NCBI GenBank assembly: GCA_036850595.1
Contig: CM072166.1
Location: 15,084,758-15,148,757, forward strand
Direction: 5' to 3'
DNA: 64,000 bases
Origin: Rhyacichthys aspro
Lineage: Eukaryota > Chordata > Actinopteri > Gobiiformes > Rhyacichthyidae
Below are positions 37,090 to 48,370 of this stretch, piece after piece. Under the pieces are notes generated by a model. That model ran no database searches. It was not told the DNA's origin and saw only the letters and a program-made list of their open reading frames with translations. The stretch's first letter is position 1. Each line of letters opens with the position of its first letter. Made by a program: the position numbers and the translations under genes.

Positions 37090-38060
37090 GGGCAAGTGTT
37101 TGGGCTTTGACAGCGATCATTGAAATAGACAGATCTATTTTAGCAAATGAATGAGCCATAAATGTCTTCCAATATGTCAACTAGCTCCTTGTGCATAAGT
37201 TATACACTGATCAATCCCAGCAGCAACGTGGAGGTAGAGGGACAAACCCAAACCAAAGTAACATTTTGCAGCGAGAGGCATTTCCCTGTAATGAGCGTGA
37301 CAGATTGGCCTCTAAACAGACTAATTGTAATAAGGCATATTCCCTTTTAAAAATAGATGAGGAGTAATGAGCCAGGGACACAGAGGACAATCCGGAGTGT
37401 AATGGAGTGTGGGAGCCTTCTGGAAGTCACAAAATGACAACACAGTGTCTTCTGGCACGGAACAATCTGTGGCCCACGGGCAGCGTATCAGAGCGACTCG
37501 GATCAAAGTCATAGTGGTGCGTTAAACCCAAAAAGATAAAGTATTTACCTTCCACACTATCCCATAGCAGTGTATCATTTCATATTACTTTGGTAACTCT
37601 TTTGCCTGTGGTTCCATCAGTGTGGTCCGCTTTCTAAAAAGGTGGAGCGAACACAGCAATCTACAGATTATACGAAACATCAACTGATTTCGTGTCTGAT
37701 CTGACAGACTAAAACTCACCTAAATATTATTCTCTGATGATCATCCTTATCTTTTCACCTCTCTTTCTTCTGGAATCTGTCATTTATTTGGGATTGATGC
37801 ATTACGTCTGGCCCGGCCTCAGCTCCAAGCAGCACAATGGCTTCGGTTAAAGCTCTTTTCAGTGTGCGACGGGGGCCTAATGAGGTGTCAGGCGGCAGCG
37901 AGCGGATGTCACTGCACATGTCATGTTGCGTCATCATGTGGGTCATACGGCTGACATGTTTCATAAGGCCTGTCAGAGGAGGCGTCACTCCGCTGGCTGC
38001 CAAAGCACATCTAGTGTGAATTGGCTCCGGAGCAGACCCAGTGGACGTCCTGACAGATGC
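37090..38060. promoter_or_regulatory. Complex blocks of unknown function, possible conserved non-coding elements
   Basis: Two non-repetitive stretches, about 37090-37520 and 37790-38060. The second is G+C-richer and includes TTGCGTCATCATG and a run of CATG-containing words. Open frames of 82-94 codons overlap on both strands with no recognisable domain. No splice or start context supports an exon. Confidence 0.25.
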
Positions 38061-38258
38061 GGAACAACTACATCACATTACATTCTACGTTACATTCTAC
38101 AATTACAGCTGCTGAAGAAATATTACGGGTTTCTGACACACTTTACACCAGTGATAACCATTTTAGAGATGTTTTTGAGAGATGCTTTTTACACAGCTGG
38201 CGTATGAAGAAGGGGTGTAAAACAACTCAAATTACAAATTGCAAATGTTTTTTTTATC

Positions 38259-38470
38259 TGCGACTGTCCTGGACACATCTATTGCACGACCTGTCCGTCC
38301 TGTGGGTGGATCCCTCCTTCTGTGGTTCTCCCTGAGGTTTCTCTTGTCCCCCAGCAGGGTTTTTTGAGTTTTTCCTCACTCTGATGGAGGGTCTAATGAC
38401 AGGGGATGCTGTCTAGCACCTGCTGCCTTCTGTTGTGTAAAGCCGCTTAAGTTTTGTTTCTACTGTATGT
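38259..38470 (+). mobile_element. Fish LINE-type 3' segment, interior part
   Basis: Contains the series TCCCTCCTTCTGTGGTTCTC, CCTGAGGTTTCTC, GGTTTTTTGAGTTTTTCCTC and GAGGGTCTAATGACAGGGGA. I recognise these as the order of a very abundant teleost retroposon 3' region. The usual terminal GGGCTATACAAATAAAATTG is absent here but occurs at 39677-39730, about 1.2 kb downstream in the same orientation, so one element may have been split by inserted DNA. The family name is not certain. Confidence 0.6.
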
Positions 38471-38653
38471 GAACAAATGAAATGTGCCAAAGCTGTTCTT
38501 CTAAAAAAGTGTGAGTATGACTGCAAACATGTATGTCTAGCCTGCTTTTAAGCCAGCCATTCTTCCACTTGCAATTTTTCTGGCAAGTGCAAGTGTTTGC
38601 AGCCATCTTGGATCCTGAACTAGGGCCCTCACATGTAGGTATAATTACATGAA

Positions 38654-38726
38654 CGCCTGAACAGGGACTTGAACCCTGGACCCTCAGATTAAAAGTCTGA
38701 TGCTCTACCGACTGAGCTACCCAGGC
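38654..38726 (-). tRNA. tRNA-Lys (anticodon TTT)
   Basis: On the minus strand the 73-nt sequence starts GCCTGGGTAGCTCAGTCGG and ends CCCTGTTCAGGCG. The acceptor stem pairs along all seven positions, with G-T wobbles at 6 and 7. The D arm carries A box TAGCTCAGTCGG, and the T arm carries B box GGTTCAAGTCC. The anticodon stem-loop is CAGACTTTTAATCTG with TTT at 34-36. It matches the eukaryotic tRNA-Lys(UUU) pattern from the D arm to the T arm; changes are confined to the acceptor stem. No CCA is encoded and there is no intron, as expected. Oddly, there is no run of four T in the roughly 130 bases downstream on the minus strand, so Pol III termination is unclear. It sits beside decayed tRNA-like sequences. 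Confidence 0.9.
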
Positions 38727-39066
38727 TCTGTAGTACTCTTTTGCCCCAGCAATTGGGTTTGCCAGGCTCTACAACCATTTTCCCAAGAAATTGTGAGCAA
38801 ACATGCATCTCCTCTATATAGGTATTCTAAGAAGTGCCTTAGATAGGTCCTAAAAGCTGGATTACAGTCACACTTGGAGCAAAATTCAAAGGGAGTAGTG
38901 GAGGATTGCAGTTAATGGGATTCCTTACATGGAAGATCTCCAACAGAAACTTTGGAGCCAGGGATTAAAACTAGTGTTCTATTGATGCCTGGTACTGGTC
39001 ACAGAGGCAATTGCAGCATGCCTTTCAACCAGGGACTGTCTTGGCAATCACCTGTCTCCATTTAAA

Positions 39067-39139
39067 TACCTAACCTTGGGATTGAACCAGGGACCTTAAG
39101 ATAATCAGTCTAACACTCTCCCAACTGAGCTATTTCAGC
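39067..39139 (-). pseudogene. tRNA-Phe-derived pseudogene
   Basis: On the minus strand the stretch GCTGAAATAGCTCAGTTGGG followed by AGAGTGTTAGACTG closely follows eukaryotic tRNA-Phe. The anticodon loop is CTGATTA in place of CTGAAGA, so the apparent anticodon is GAT. The anticodon stem has a T-T mismatch, and the 3' acceptor strand (GTTAGGT) mismatches GCTGAAA at two or more positions. The T arm CCTGGTTCAATCCCAAG is also weakened. The A box is intact. I infer a decayed tRNA-Phe gene, not an isoleucine tRNA. Confidence 0.7.
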
Positions 39140-39676
39140 TCTTTACTGAGAGCTCACCTACAAAGAACGGACATGGCATTAAAGTCTGGCGATCTACCAA
39201 TGGAGTCATAAGTAAGTGAGAAGGTTGACAGAACCCAGAATGGCCATTTTCTTGGCGAGATTTTAGGCCAAAGTATTTCTGCAGAATTCTCGGTGGAATG
39301 GAAAATTTCACTCCACTTACCTACACAGAGGAAACAAGGGGGAAGTTAACTACACATCCCAATAATGAACTAGAACACCATCACTGCGCGCTAAAGTATA
39401 TTTTAGAAGAAGGAGCTCTGCACGACACTCAAGACTCCAAAACAATCATTAAGAAGATTGAGCAATGTTCTAAATTATTTCCATTCCATACATCTTTTAA
39501 ATGACCCACCAACAGCAACATCTCACAAATCAGTGCAACCATTGGTCCTGGTTCTGCTCCTGTTCTGGGCAAAAAGTCCACCAAAACCCCATCCTTTTCA
39601 TGAATTAGTGGGCGTTAGTGGGCACAATAATGGATTTGTGAGCGTTAGCTACGCAGCTTTTAGGCAATTGGTATTA

Positions 39677-39730
39677 TCATACTGGGCTATACAAATAAAA
39701 TTGTAAATTGAATTGAAATTGAATTAAAAA
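39677..39730 (+). mobile_element. LINE-type 3' tail
   Basis: ACTGGGCTATACAAATAAAA followed by diverged TTGAATTGAA repeats and an A run is the end of the teleost retroposon 3' region whose interior part lies at 38259-38470. Confidence 0.6.
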
Positions 39731-40559
39731 AAAGATATTCCTGTTTTCATTCAGACTATATCCTTTCCTGTAACTTTAATTTATAACAGTGTTAACAGGT
39801 TTTGATCTAAATTTCTGCCAGAAATTCTTGGTAAAATGCAGGAACATTGCTGGATAGGTCTGTGTGTGTGAAAGGGCTGGCTACTTAGATCCACCAAATC
39901 AAGTTCCTTAAACTTCAAATGTTACAGATTGGGCAATGGTTATCCATAATATTCCATAATTTCTTGGAGTTAGCGTTGCTGCTTCTAAGCTCCACCCACG
40001 TCCTCATTGTAATCCTGTTTTTTGTGAATTTATGACGCCGTGAACAGTCAAAGATCACGTTCTGATACAAGGTAGTGTAAAGTCCCTGATGTGCGCTCAT
40101 TGGCTGCTGTACTGGACCCGGTTTTGAAGCCGTTTGATGCATTTAAAGCCCGTTTTCTGAACATTTCATGGTTTTGTTGGGCTCATTAGCGCCACACAAA
40201 GGGATTTAAAGATTTAAAGGGAAAGAAGGAAAAAGCATACACAAAGAGACAGGGTAACGACGCCAGAGAAAATTTGTTACAGCATTGCAACACTGGCCGT
40301 TTTGCTTCTGTTGGTGGAAATGGGGTTTTACGCATGTCTTGTGAAACCATCAGGGTTGTGGATTTCTATTAACCAACACTCGGAAAGAAGTAAAGGACTC
40401 GCTCTGTATATGTAAGCTCAGAAATGCACTGATTTAACAGATTTCAACAGAACAATCCAAGCTAGCGGGGGTCATAGAAAGTGACCAGTGGATTTAATTT
40501 ACGACTGCACACCTCGGAGCTGATAAGAAGAGTCTATAAAACAGCCACGGCGACTTTTT
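39731..40559. other. Unique intergenic DNA, nothing recognised
   Basis: Includes moderately complex sequence at 39960-40400 with no open frame above 75 codons. The part around 40200-40400 could be an old repeat, but I cannot name a family. Confidence 0.5.
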
Positions 40560-40850
40560 TCCCCCCGTCTTTTACACATCCATCACACGGCGTCCGACCT
40601 TGAAAGCACGGCGGCTTGTGATTAGAATCAGAGGATCATAAAACGGGACTTGACGCTGGACGACAGTCTGCCGCCCTGAACTCGGAGCCAAACAGCGCAT
40701 GTAGAATCCAAGCCAAGGCCAATTACCGGGGCCTGCATCCCGCCGCCTAATTATCCCAAATTAGCTGACTCGGTGGATTAGGAGCTGAATTAGTGGTTAT
40801 CAAAATCATACAGCAGCGCACAATATTAACCGTGTCATTCAGTGGAAGTC
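40560..40850. promoter_or_regulatory. Possible conserved non-coding element
   Basis: A G+C-richer complex block with CCAATTACCGGG, GCCTAATTATCCC and GCTGAATTAGTGG homeodomain-type cores clustered at about 40718-40795. No repeat character is seen. Enhancer function is inferred from motif density only. Confidence 0.3.
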
Positions 40851-42109
40851 ATTTTCTGGCTTGGTTTCATTTACATGTTTGGACACAGCATAAACAACGG
40901 CGCAACTTAACAACGTAATGAATATGGTGTATCTTTGTTAGCAGTTAATCAACATTCTCAGCACAAAGCAAAATGCAGTCGCTAATTTTCGTGAGAATGT
41001 TTCCCCATTCAAATAGCGTTGAAATAAGTTTTGTATTACAAACTAAACTTGTTTTTTTTTGTTGTTGTTTTTTTATTAGAATCAAAAATAGGAAAGAATT
41101 CCCATTAGAATAAAAGAAGGATTTACAAGAAGCCTTAATCGACAAGTAGCTAGGCAGACATAGCAGACTTGAGTGTTTAAGCTAATTGCATAACAAACTA
41201 TTCCTACTTTTAAATTCCAGATGTAGACAAATGTTTATCCTTTCCCATAAATATGCATGATATTTATGTTAAAACATCCATTATGTGATATGCAAATGTG
41301 TCAGTCCAAATGTAATAAACTCTTTTGTGCATTTTACCTCATTGCAGGTTTTTGTGGCTTTAGCAATGCGTATAGCCATCTCATCAGGTAGATCTCAGTT
41401 TAACAGTGTTTAATGAGGAAGCACAGATCCTAAAACAACTTTCAGGCACAAAATGTGATTATTTGGTGTTCTGTGTGAGTCCATTACAACTTAGTCCTAA
41501 GCATCCAATGATTTGTAGCTTTAACTTGTAGCAAAACATTGGCCACTCACTAATGCTCTCAACTCACTCACTGACAGCACACACGTGGTTTGATTGACGT
41601 GTGAGCGAAGCAAGCAAAGCAAAATAAAGCAAAGAAAATAAAATAAAATAAAAAAATATGTTGAAAATTTTGTCTGCGTATGAAACAGTGCTTGTCAACC
41701 CTAAAAAAAAAGAAAAAGATTTCGAACTAATCAGCGGAAAATGGACACTAGTAGATGAAAGTGTGTTGCACCATTACATTTGGGGATTTTCTTGCAGCGG
41801 AATGGATGGACTTGTAGCGCCCCCCTCAGTCGAGAGATGTAACTGTGTTTTTAATTAGATTTGGTTTGTTTAACAGAGTGAAACAGAAACCCAACAATTA
41901 AAACTGCAACAACGCTCAGACAGATTCCAACAGACGATTGAAAACGACCTTAGTTGACAGTAGCCCAAACTGTTCTGTTTATTTTCTTCATACTTTCCCA
42001 ATTTGACTTATCACTCCACTGAGCAGATTTACAGTAAAATTGGTAGAAATTTTGGAAAGATTTGATATGCAACTTATCTCTCTAGCAACATCTACATTCA
42101 TAGCTTTGT

Positions 42110-42510
42110 TAATGACGTCTTAATTGCCTATTCAAATGAACTGCTCTGTCAACAAGGCATTTGGCTTCGGAATACTTCACCCGCCGTACACTTTAATGGA
42201 AAGCGCTGGGAATTATGAGCTTGAAAGCTAATAAACTCTGGAGTTGCTGATGCAGCCTTTCTCCAGTAGTGCAGTTTCCCCGTCTCCTGGTGAATCCGTC
42301 ATGTGAACGCCCCGGGCCTCGCGGCGTGGTGTGTAGGAGAAAGCACGGTTGTGATTATTACCATTCCGCATTAGACAGTGAACTCCGCCGGGGATGAGGA
42401 GCAAGAGGCCACGACGACTCGGCTCAAATCAATCTCACGCTGGCCTCGGACCGCTGCATACTGATGAGAATCCATTCACCTACACAGATTCTGTGGCTCT
42501 TTTTGCCTCA
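42110..42510. promoter_or_regulatory. Possible conserved non-coding element
   Basis: A complex block with a CpG-rich centre at about 42290-42420 and flanking motifs TAATGACGTCTTAATTGCC (near 42111) and TGTGATTATTACC. It is bounded on the right by retroposon-tail sequence. No coding potential is seen. Confidence 0.3.
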
Positions 42511-42749
42511 CCTGCACAAAAAAGTGAAATTAATATCTGATTTAGTTTAACCCCTAGGATGAGACTGTGCATGTGAATAAGGTTCACATATACAGATGAT
42601 CTTATATATTTCAAGGGAGCATCTGATGAAATATCTCAATCCACTGGTTTACATGAAGTGTTTCCAGAAAAGTGAGGATACATTTTATTCACAGTGGCAT
42701 GAATAAATTAGGTGCTTATATTAGGCTCCTCATTTTTTAAGAACTTTTT

Positions 42750-42948
42750 CAGTATTTTAATTGTACTATCTTGCTTTTCTTGTGTATTATTTATTGGTTA
42801 TTCTATTTTATTTCTTATTTTTTAATTTATTTTACTTTTTTCTTATTTTATTTTACTCTTTAAACTTTTTAGTAAGCCTGACTCGGCACTGCAATCTATC
42901 TGTGCAAATGGCAAATAAAACTCTATTCTATGAAAAAAAAAAAAAAAA
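42750..42948 (+). mobile_element. Retroposon-like 3' end with poly(A)
   Basis: T-rich sequence followed by CTGTGCAAATGGCAAATAAA, ACTCTATTCTATG and a 16-A run. The wording matches LINE-type 3' ends common in fish, and AATAAA is present. The family and 5' limit are uncertain. Confidence 0.5.
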
Positions 42949-43240
42949 TCAATGTTTACTTTTTTATAGCATCAAGGGTTGCTTATATGCATGTGTGTGT
43001 AACCTGTAGTACATTTCTCTGTGCATCTGTAGGCTGGATGATTAAAATACATTCTTTTACCTGAAGATGATTGCAATAACGGGTACTTAAGTGAGTTCAG
43101 TGGCGGTATACTTCTGGAGTTGCTTTTGAGCGGCGAACTCAAGGATTTATTATTAGTTCAGCATCCTGATTATGTCATGACTGGCATTGATTTTCAATGA
43201 AAGCGCTCATTGCTGCATACGTCTAAAATACTACTATATA

Positions 43241-43345
43241 TGCTGCACTTACTGCTGTTTGCACTTCTGGTTGGATGCTAAACTACATTTCGTTGCCTTT
43301 TACTTGTGCATGTGTTATGACATTACAGTTTAATCTAATCTAAGT
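43241..43345 (+). mobile_element. LINE 3' tail, fish type
   Basis: GCACTTCTGGTTGGATGCTA, then TTTCGTTGCCTTTTACTTGT, then a decayed TAATCTAATCTAA repeat, matches the 3' end of a widespread fish LINE family known to me from other genomes. Strongly 5' truncated. Confidence 0.6.
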
Positions 43346-43371
43346 GGATTGGACAGTTGATTCATCTTCTG

Positions 43372-43625
43372 CTGAGTCCCGTTAGGGGCCGAGTGTAACT
43401 GGAGCCCAGCAGCTTTGTGCCTGAGGCGGGGTACACTCTGGTCAATGGCCAGTTAGTCGCAGGGATGACACTTGAACTCAGGCGGTGACAGAAAAGCAGT
43501 CACTCTCACGTTCATTCACATGGGGAAATTTAGATTCACCACTTCCAAAATGTATGTCTGTATGCCAGGTGTTGACCAGACTGGGGATCGAACCCACGAC
43601 CTTTGGCAGGACAGTGTGGTGATGA
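43372..43625. repeat. Old fish interspersed repeat with tRNA-like end
   Basis: Contains GGCGGGGTACACTCTGG near the left and GGGGATCGAACCCACGACCT near the right, in the spacing of a common teleost repeat that begins GGGGTACACCCTGGACAGG and ends in a tRNA-like T arm. The middle (CACGTTCATTCACATGGGGA) also fits. It is heavily diverged. It could be read as a tRNA because of the T-arm match, but no cloverleaf closes. Confidence 0.55.
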
Positions 43626-44539
43626 AATAAAAGTTATATTTTGACGATTTTCTAGACTACACTGTCTAGAGAGTTACACAGAACCATATGAGGGCGTCCA
43701 CAAAAAGTGTTTCGAGGTAATTGTATACACCTCTTGTGAGTGGTTGATCATTTAATTCAATGAGAGGCTATGTTGTTTACAGTAAATTAAGTAAAGGTAA
43801 ATTGGATGCTTCATCTGCGTGAAATCACATTGCCCGCAGCAGTACAAGTAGGATTTTTGTGAATCTGTGGACAATAATCATAAGATTCCAGCTGCTATGG
43901 AAGGGAGTACTCACTGGAAACACACCACACATGTTTATTAGTGGAAAGAACAATAAGAGAGATGTGACTTTACTGAGGATAAAAATAAATAAATAAAAAA
44001 AAACACAATTTCTGCACTTTTATACAGTATCTGGTTTAGGCTTTCATTTTTTTTTTAAATATGCTCTATATGTCCAAAAAGAGACTAACCTTTTTGTTTC
44101 CTGTTGAGTTAAAAAATCACCTGATGCCAATAAAGCAATAATCTGGTGAAAATCTAGGTAGGTTTAGAATAATGCAAACAAAAGACTAATAGCATGTTTC
44201 CTCCACATTTAATCAAATACTGCCCAAAAATACCAATATAGAAGTATATAGTTTAAATAAAATTAAAAATATACATCATATATTTATGAAATGAAACATA
44301 GGGAAAATGTTTATTTGCGAAAATATCCAGCCTGAGAATTCATTGGCTCTACATCTTACTTAAAGCCAACATTTTTTAGATTTCTGGGATATCATTCAGT
44401 TGTGATTCTAAGATCTGATCAAATTGACAACTGGATAAAATAAAATAAATCAAAATGACTTGTCCCTGTAGTTTTAACGTAGCCTTAACCATCCATTAGC
44501 AGTGCACTCTTACATTTGCACAATCTAAAAATCTGACAC

Positions 44540-44930
44540 GTGGGACAGAATTATCACAAAACGAACATTATCGGCATCACGTATGTGCCTCTCGTGTCAT
44601 CGGAGATTTGAATAGCACAAACAAAGTGCGATAATATCTCTTTTTCCCTCTGGCCAGGCTTAGCGTAATCCTCTTTTACCCAATTTAGCATGCTCACTGC
44701 TACAGCGACTGTACAGCGGCCTACACATATCAGCGGCATTGTCCCGGAATAACCTCATCACCGAACGGAGAAGACAAGATCCCAGAACATGCTGTTAATC
44801 CGTGTAGAGACTTCAGACCTTTTTTGGACGGAAATGAGTCAAAAACAGAACTGGCAGCGCGTCGAGATAACAATATGAATCAGCCCAGCGGTGATGTCGG
44901 GCCAGCGTTTAGATATGATGGGCTGTATTT
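44540..44930. promoter_or_regulatory. Possible conserved non-coding element
   Basis: A complex, CpG-containing block without repeat character between A+T-rich flanks. A 61-codon frame on the minus strand is not protein-like. Listed on composition alone. Confidence 0.25.
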
Positions 44931-45660
44931 CAAATAGCACCCATTCAGTGTGAAACAAATGTAAATCAAGCTCACAGAGATATCAGAGGTCGATGTGTTT
45001 GAACAAGACCTAGAATAAGATGTAGACAGTTCATGACAATAGCGCAATCACCGACAAGCAGCAGGAAAATTGCATGTGTAACTGTTTTAGAATGATACAA
45101 CAATAAAATAAAAGTTCAAATGTTTTTTTCAATTGCCTGGTATCACATTGCGACAAACCTGTTAATCACCTTATGGTCTTAACTAATGTCATTGAAATGC
45201 ATAGTGTGTAGCCACCACAAGCCGATATCCGCGTTCAATGTCATTCAATGCCGCCACGTATCACATTCATAAATTGGCTGGCACATCTCGGAACACATCT
45301 CTGTTCACATTAAACATCAAAAGCTGATTTAAGAAGTTATTGGGTTTTAAAGGCACAACCAAAATCCATTAGGTACATATTGATTCTTTTAAAACAATGC
45401 AATGCACCAACAAAAAACAGTGCAAAATTGTTATATACCAGATTGACTAAAGAGCTGCAGGGCTATTTCGTGCAAAAAAGTCATGGACACAGTCATTTTG
45501 CACCTATCCGTATGGCCTATATATGTGTTGCCTATTACGCAGCACAAAAAATGGGCAGCAGAATATTCAGACGACAAACAGCCTGATTTACAAATGTCAG
45601 GATGCAGGTATTAAGCATGTCTTGACCCTTTGATTGAAATGAGTAAAATGAATGATGCAG

Positions 45661-46214
45661 AACACAAGTCAAACTCAACTTTTATGTGGCCCTTCAATAC
45701 ATTTAGTAAGTGATATTTTTGGATATTTAGGTTTGAATTGGATTTGAACAGGTTTTAGATGGATTTTTGGGGGGGGGTTTGGCTTCAAAGATAAATTAAA
45801 CCCTGTTCAAATTCAATTATAAGCTGTTCAAATCTGACTTAAATCTGTTTAAATCAACAGGTTTTAGATGGATTTGATTTTTGCTACAAAGATAAATAAA
45901 ATCTGTTCAAATCCATCAAAACCCTGTTCAAATTCAATTAAAACCTGTTCAAAGCTGACTAAAATCTGTTTATAAATCCATCTAAAACCTGTTCAAATCT
46001 TACTAAAACCTGATTATATCCATCTAAAACCTGTTCAAATCCAACTAAAACCAGTTTCCATAAAAAGAGGAAATTAATGTTAAAGATAACTTTTGTAAGA
46101 CTCAAATGAAGATGATATATCACATTCAAAATTTTATAAAAGCTTCCAAATGTCACCATCTTCAGACCTTGTAATGATTCTTATGAACTATCCACTTTGT
46201 GTTTGACACCACTA
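45661..46214. mobile_element. hAT-like minisatellite element (locus 4, degraded ends)
   Basis: The left end AACACAAGTCAAACTCA and right end ...TGTGTTTGACACCACTA are diverged forms of the same terminal repeats as loci 1-3. No clear 8-bp target duplication remains. The interior alternates: one or two left-sense units, a partial right-sense array, then GGTTTTAGATGGATTTG and the spacer in reverse (TTTTTGCTACAAAGATAAAT near 45879), then about seven right-sense 21-bp units. It also carries a nine-G run at about 45770. The interior appears to have rearranged within the arms. Confidence 0.75.
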
Positions 46215-46487
46215 ATAGAATAATAATAATAATAGATAAATTGTGTATTTCCTCAGTTTGTGAGAAGGTACCCTTTGCCAAATAACTGCTCTCAGACACA
46301 TGCCTCCTTCATTAGTAGTAAATAAACCTCTGAATAGGCCCCTTACTGCTTTAATTAACATCACTTTTACAGTTTCCATCCATTTCTACTGTGATCTTTC
46401 AGCATGCACATTAAATCAGACTAAAATGTTTGACTTTAGGATTTCTCTGGATTAGAATAACAAACAACCCCATACGTCGCGCCCTGG

Positions 46488-46800
46488 ATGTCTTTTCCTA
46501 ATCACTCTCCTAATCCCTTTCACCCCCCACCGTTCTTTTCCCTTCATCTATATTTAAAAACCACTGACACACCGAAAAGATGGGGTGTTATTTCGCGCCG
46601 GTACACACAAACTTCACCGCGGCGTTCCCAACCCAATGTTCTGCAGTGTTTGCAGACTGACTACGGCAGCTGTCAGAGCCGAGCGCTTCAAGAACAGGCT
46701 TTTAGAAAAACGAAACAACACACTGAGAAAGAGTGGGACTACAAGGGGATCTGCAGCGGTTACCTGATGGATTCAGACTTCGTCACACTCAAAGGGACCA
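46488..46800. promoter_or_regulatory. Complex block with a 123-codon frame, probably non-coding
   Basis: A G+C-richer stretch. The open frame at 46488-46859 (+) runs through a C-rich low-complexity start (CACCCCCCACC). Its translation shows no domain, signal peptide or membrane segment I recognise. I treat it as a possible conserved non-coding block. Confidence 0.2.
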
Positions 46801-47291
46801 GATCTAGCAATGTTTTAGCAGTATCGTATGCCACAAAAATGTCATTATTTTTATTGTGATGCTATAAGTGGATAGTATTTTTTTTTTATAATATCATAAG
46901 TCTGTAATTAAATGAGAAAAAAGATGTAAACATGCAGAGAGTAAGGAAAATAATTCATTTTTCAGCTTTTATGCGCACTTCACGGATATTTATAATGTAT
47001 ATAGAAACACAATATGCATAATAAAACATTACTTATTAATACATTTGTTGTGTGTTTATGTTGGGACTGTAGCATGTGTAGTAAAACTGATGTAAAGGTT
47101 TTCCCAAGTTGGTGCTGTGTTTTAGCAAGATTTTTATAGTTTCATTTTATTTAATTGTTTTTTTTTTTTGCAGTAAGCTTTCTCAACTACATGACTGTTT
47201 TAAATTGGCTTCCGTATTGTACTCCGCTACACTACCCTATTGTTGTTTCTGGCTTTATATTCTCATAATCAAATAAATAATGATTATTAAA

Positions 47292-47925
47292 TACAAACCC
47301 AACTTGTGAAAAGTGAAAAAAAATGCATGCAGTGATTTGAAAATCTCGTAAAAGTATAATTTATTCCAAATAAAACATAAACAACATATCAGGTGCTGAA
47401 AGTGAGACAGAAGTCTGTGAGTCTGTCATTTTTATGGATGGTTCAGCAAACTGTGTTCACAGACGGTTATGTTTGGAAGTGCTCTGAACAGATTTGTTTT
47501 TTAATGCAGTTCTTCTTGAGCCTGAAGATAACCAGCCTCCAATAGAATACTGAGCTTTAGTAATGCCCCTTTTACAGAGATTTCTCCAGATTCTCTGAAC
47601 CTCTTGATGATATTATCTTCTGTAGACTGGACAATCTTTGCAAATTTATGTTAAGGAACACAAGTATTCCATTGTTTTTGATTGCAGTCTTTTTTTTCCA
47701 TCTGTGTAAACTCTTTTGAGATCTCTTGCTGCCATCAAATTCAAAATGAGCCTTTATTTCTCATGAATTGGCAAAATGTCTCAGTTTCAACTTCTGATAC
47801 GTTATTTATCATCAATTGTGAATAAAATATGCTTTTATGAGATCTGCAAATCATTACATTCAGTTTTTATTTACAATTTACAACGTCACGACTTGAATTT
47901 CCAAAAGAAACATATTCAATTCCAT
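47292..47925 (-). mobile_element. Tc1/mariner-like transposon relic with both long inverted ends
   Basis: The left part (TACAAACCCAACTTGTGAAA through ACAACATATCAGGTGCTGAA) and the right part (TCTCAGTTTCAACTTCTGAT through ATGAGATCTGCAAATCATTA) are long diverged inverted repeats of about 150-200 bp. Between them, the minus strand carries decayed pieces of a Tc1-type transposase helix-turn-helix region; one segment at about 47575-47605 still reads FRESGEIS. The rest of the transposase is deleted, so it cannot be active. It is the same family and orientation as 36562-37055. Confidence 0.75.
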
Positions 47926-48109
47926 CAGTGTTGTATATTCTTTTCTTCCTCTGTACACTTGCAGCCATCAATTTGTACACCGTGAAGTAGTGTTACACTC
48001 TTATTATCATTCTAGAAATTGCTAAAGCTAGTATTTATACATTCCAGTTTCATCCAACGTATTGTTCTAAGAAATAAAAGCTAGGCCATCAACATGACCC
48101 CCTTATTTT

Positions 48110-48370
48110 ACTTCCGTACAATAGAAAAGGCTCTTGAATGTGTTCTTTGGCCTGATTTACTCGCTCCAAGCCTCTGGCGGCGAACCCGACCACCAAGCAG
48201 CCGCCGCAGCAGAGAAATAGATCCTGTCTCTTTGTGCCCCTCCCTCACGCGTTGTCCCCCAAAGGCTGGTATTGGAGGAGTCTTTAATCATCTTTACTGC
48301 CCACTCTGTAATCCCTGCTAAGAGACTAATCCATGATCTGCCACAATGGGACCGCACCGCCGAGTCGCAG
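48110..48370. promoter_or_regulatory. Possible conserved non-coding element
   Basis: A G+C-rich complex block (CAAGCAGCCGCCGCAGCAGA near 48195) flanked by A+T-rich DNA. Short overlapping frames of 66-75 codons on both strands are not recognisable. Confidence 0.25.

Noticed and set aside
39067..39139. A functional tRNA-Ile(GAT)
   Set aside because: The body follows tRNA-Phe, and the anticodon and acceptor stems have mismatches, so it is a pseudogene with a mutated anticodon loop.
43560..43600. Possible tRNA gene from GGGGATCGAACCCACGACCT
   Set aside because: Only a T-arm-like stretch is present and no cloverleaf closes. The surrounding 250 bp fit a common fish interspersed repeat.
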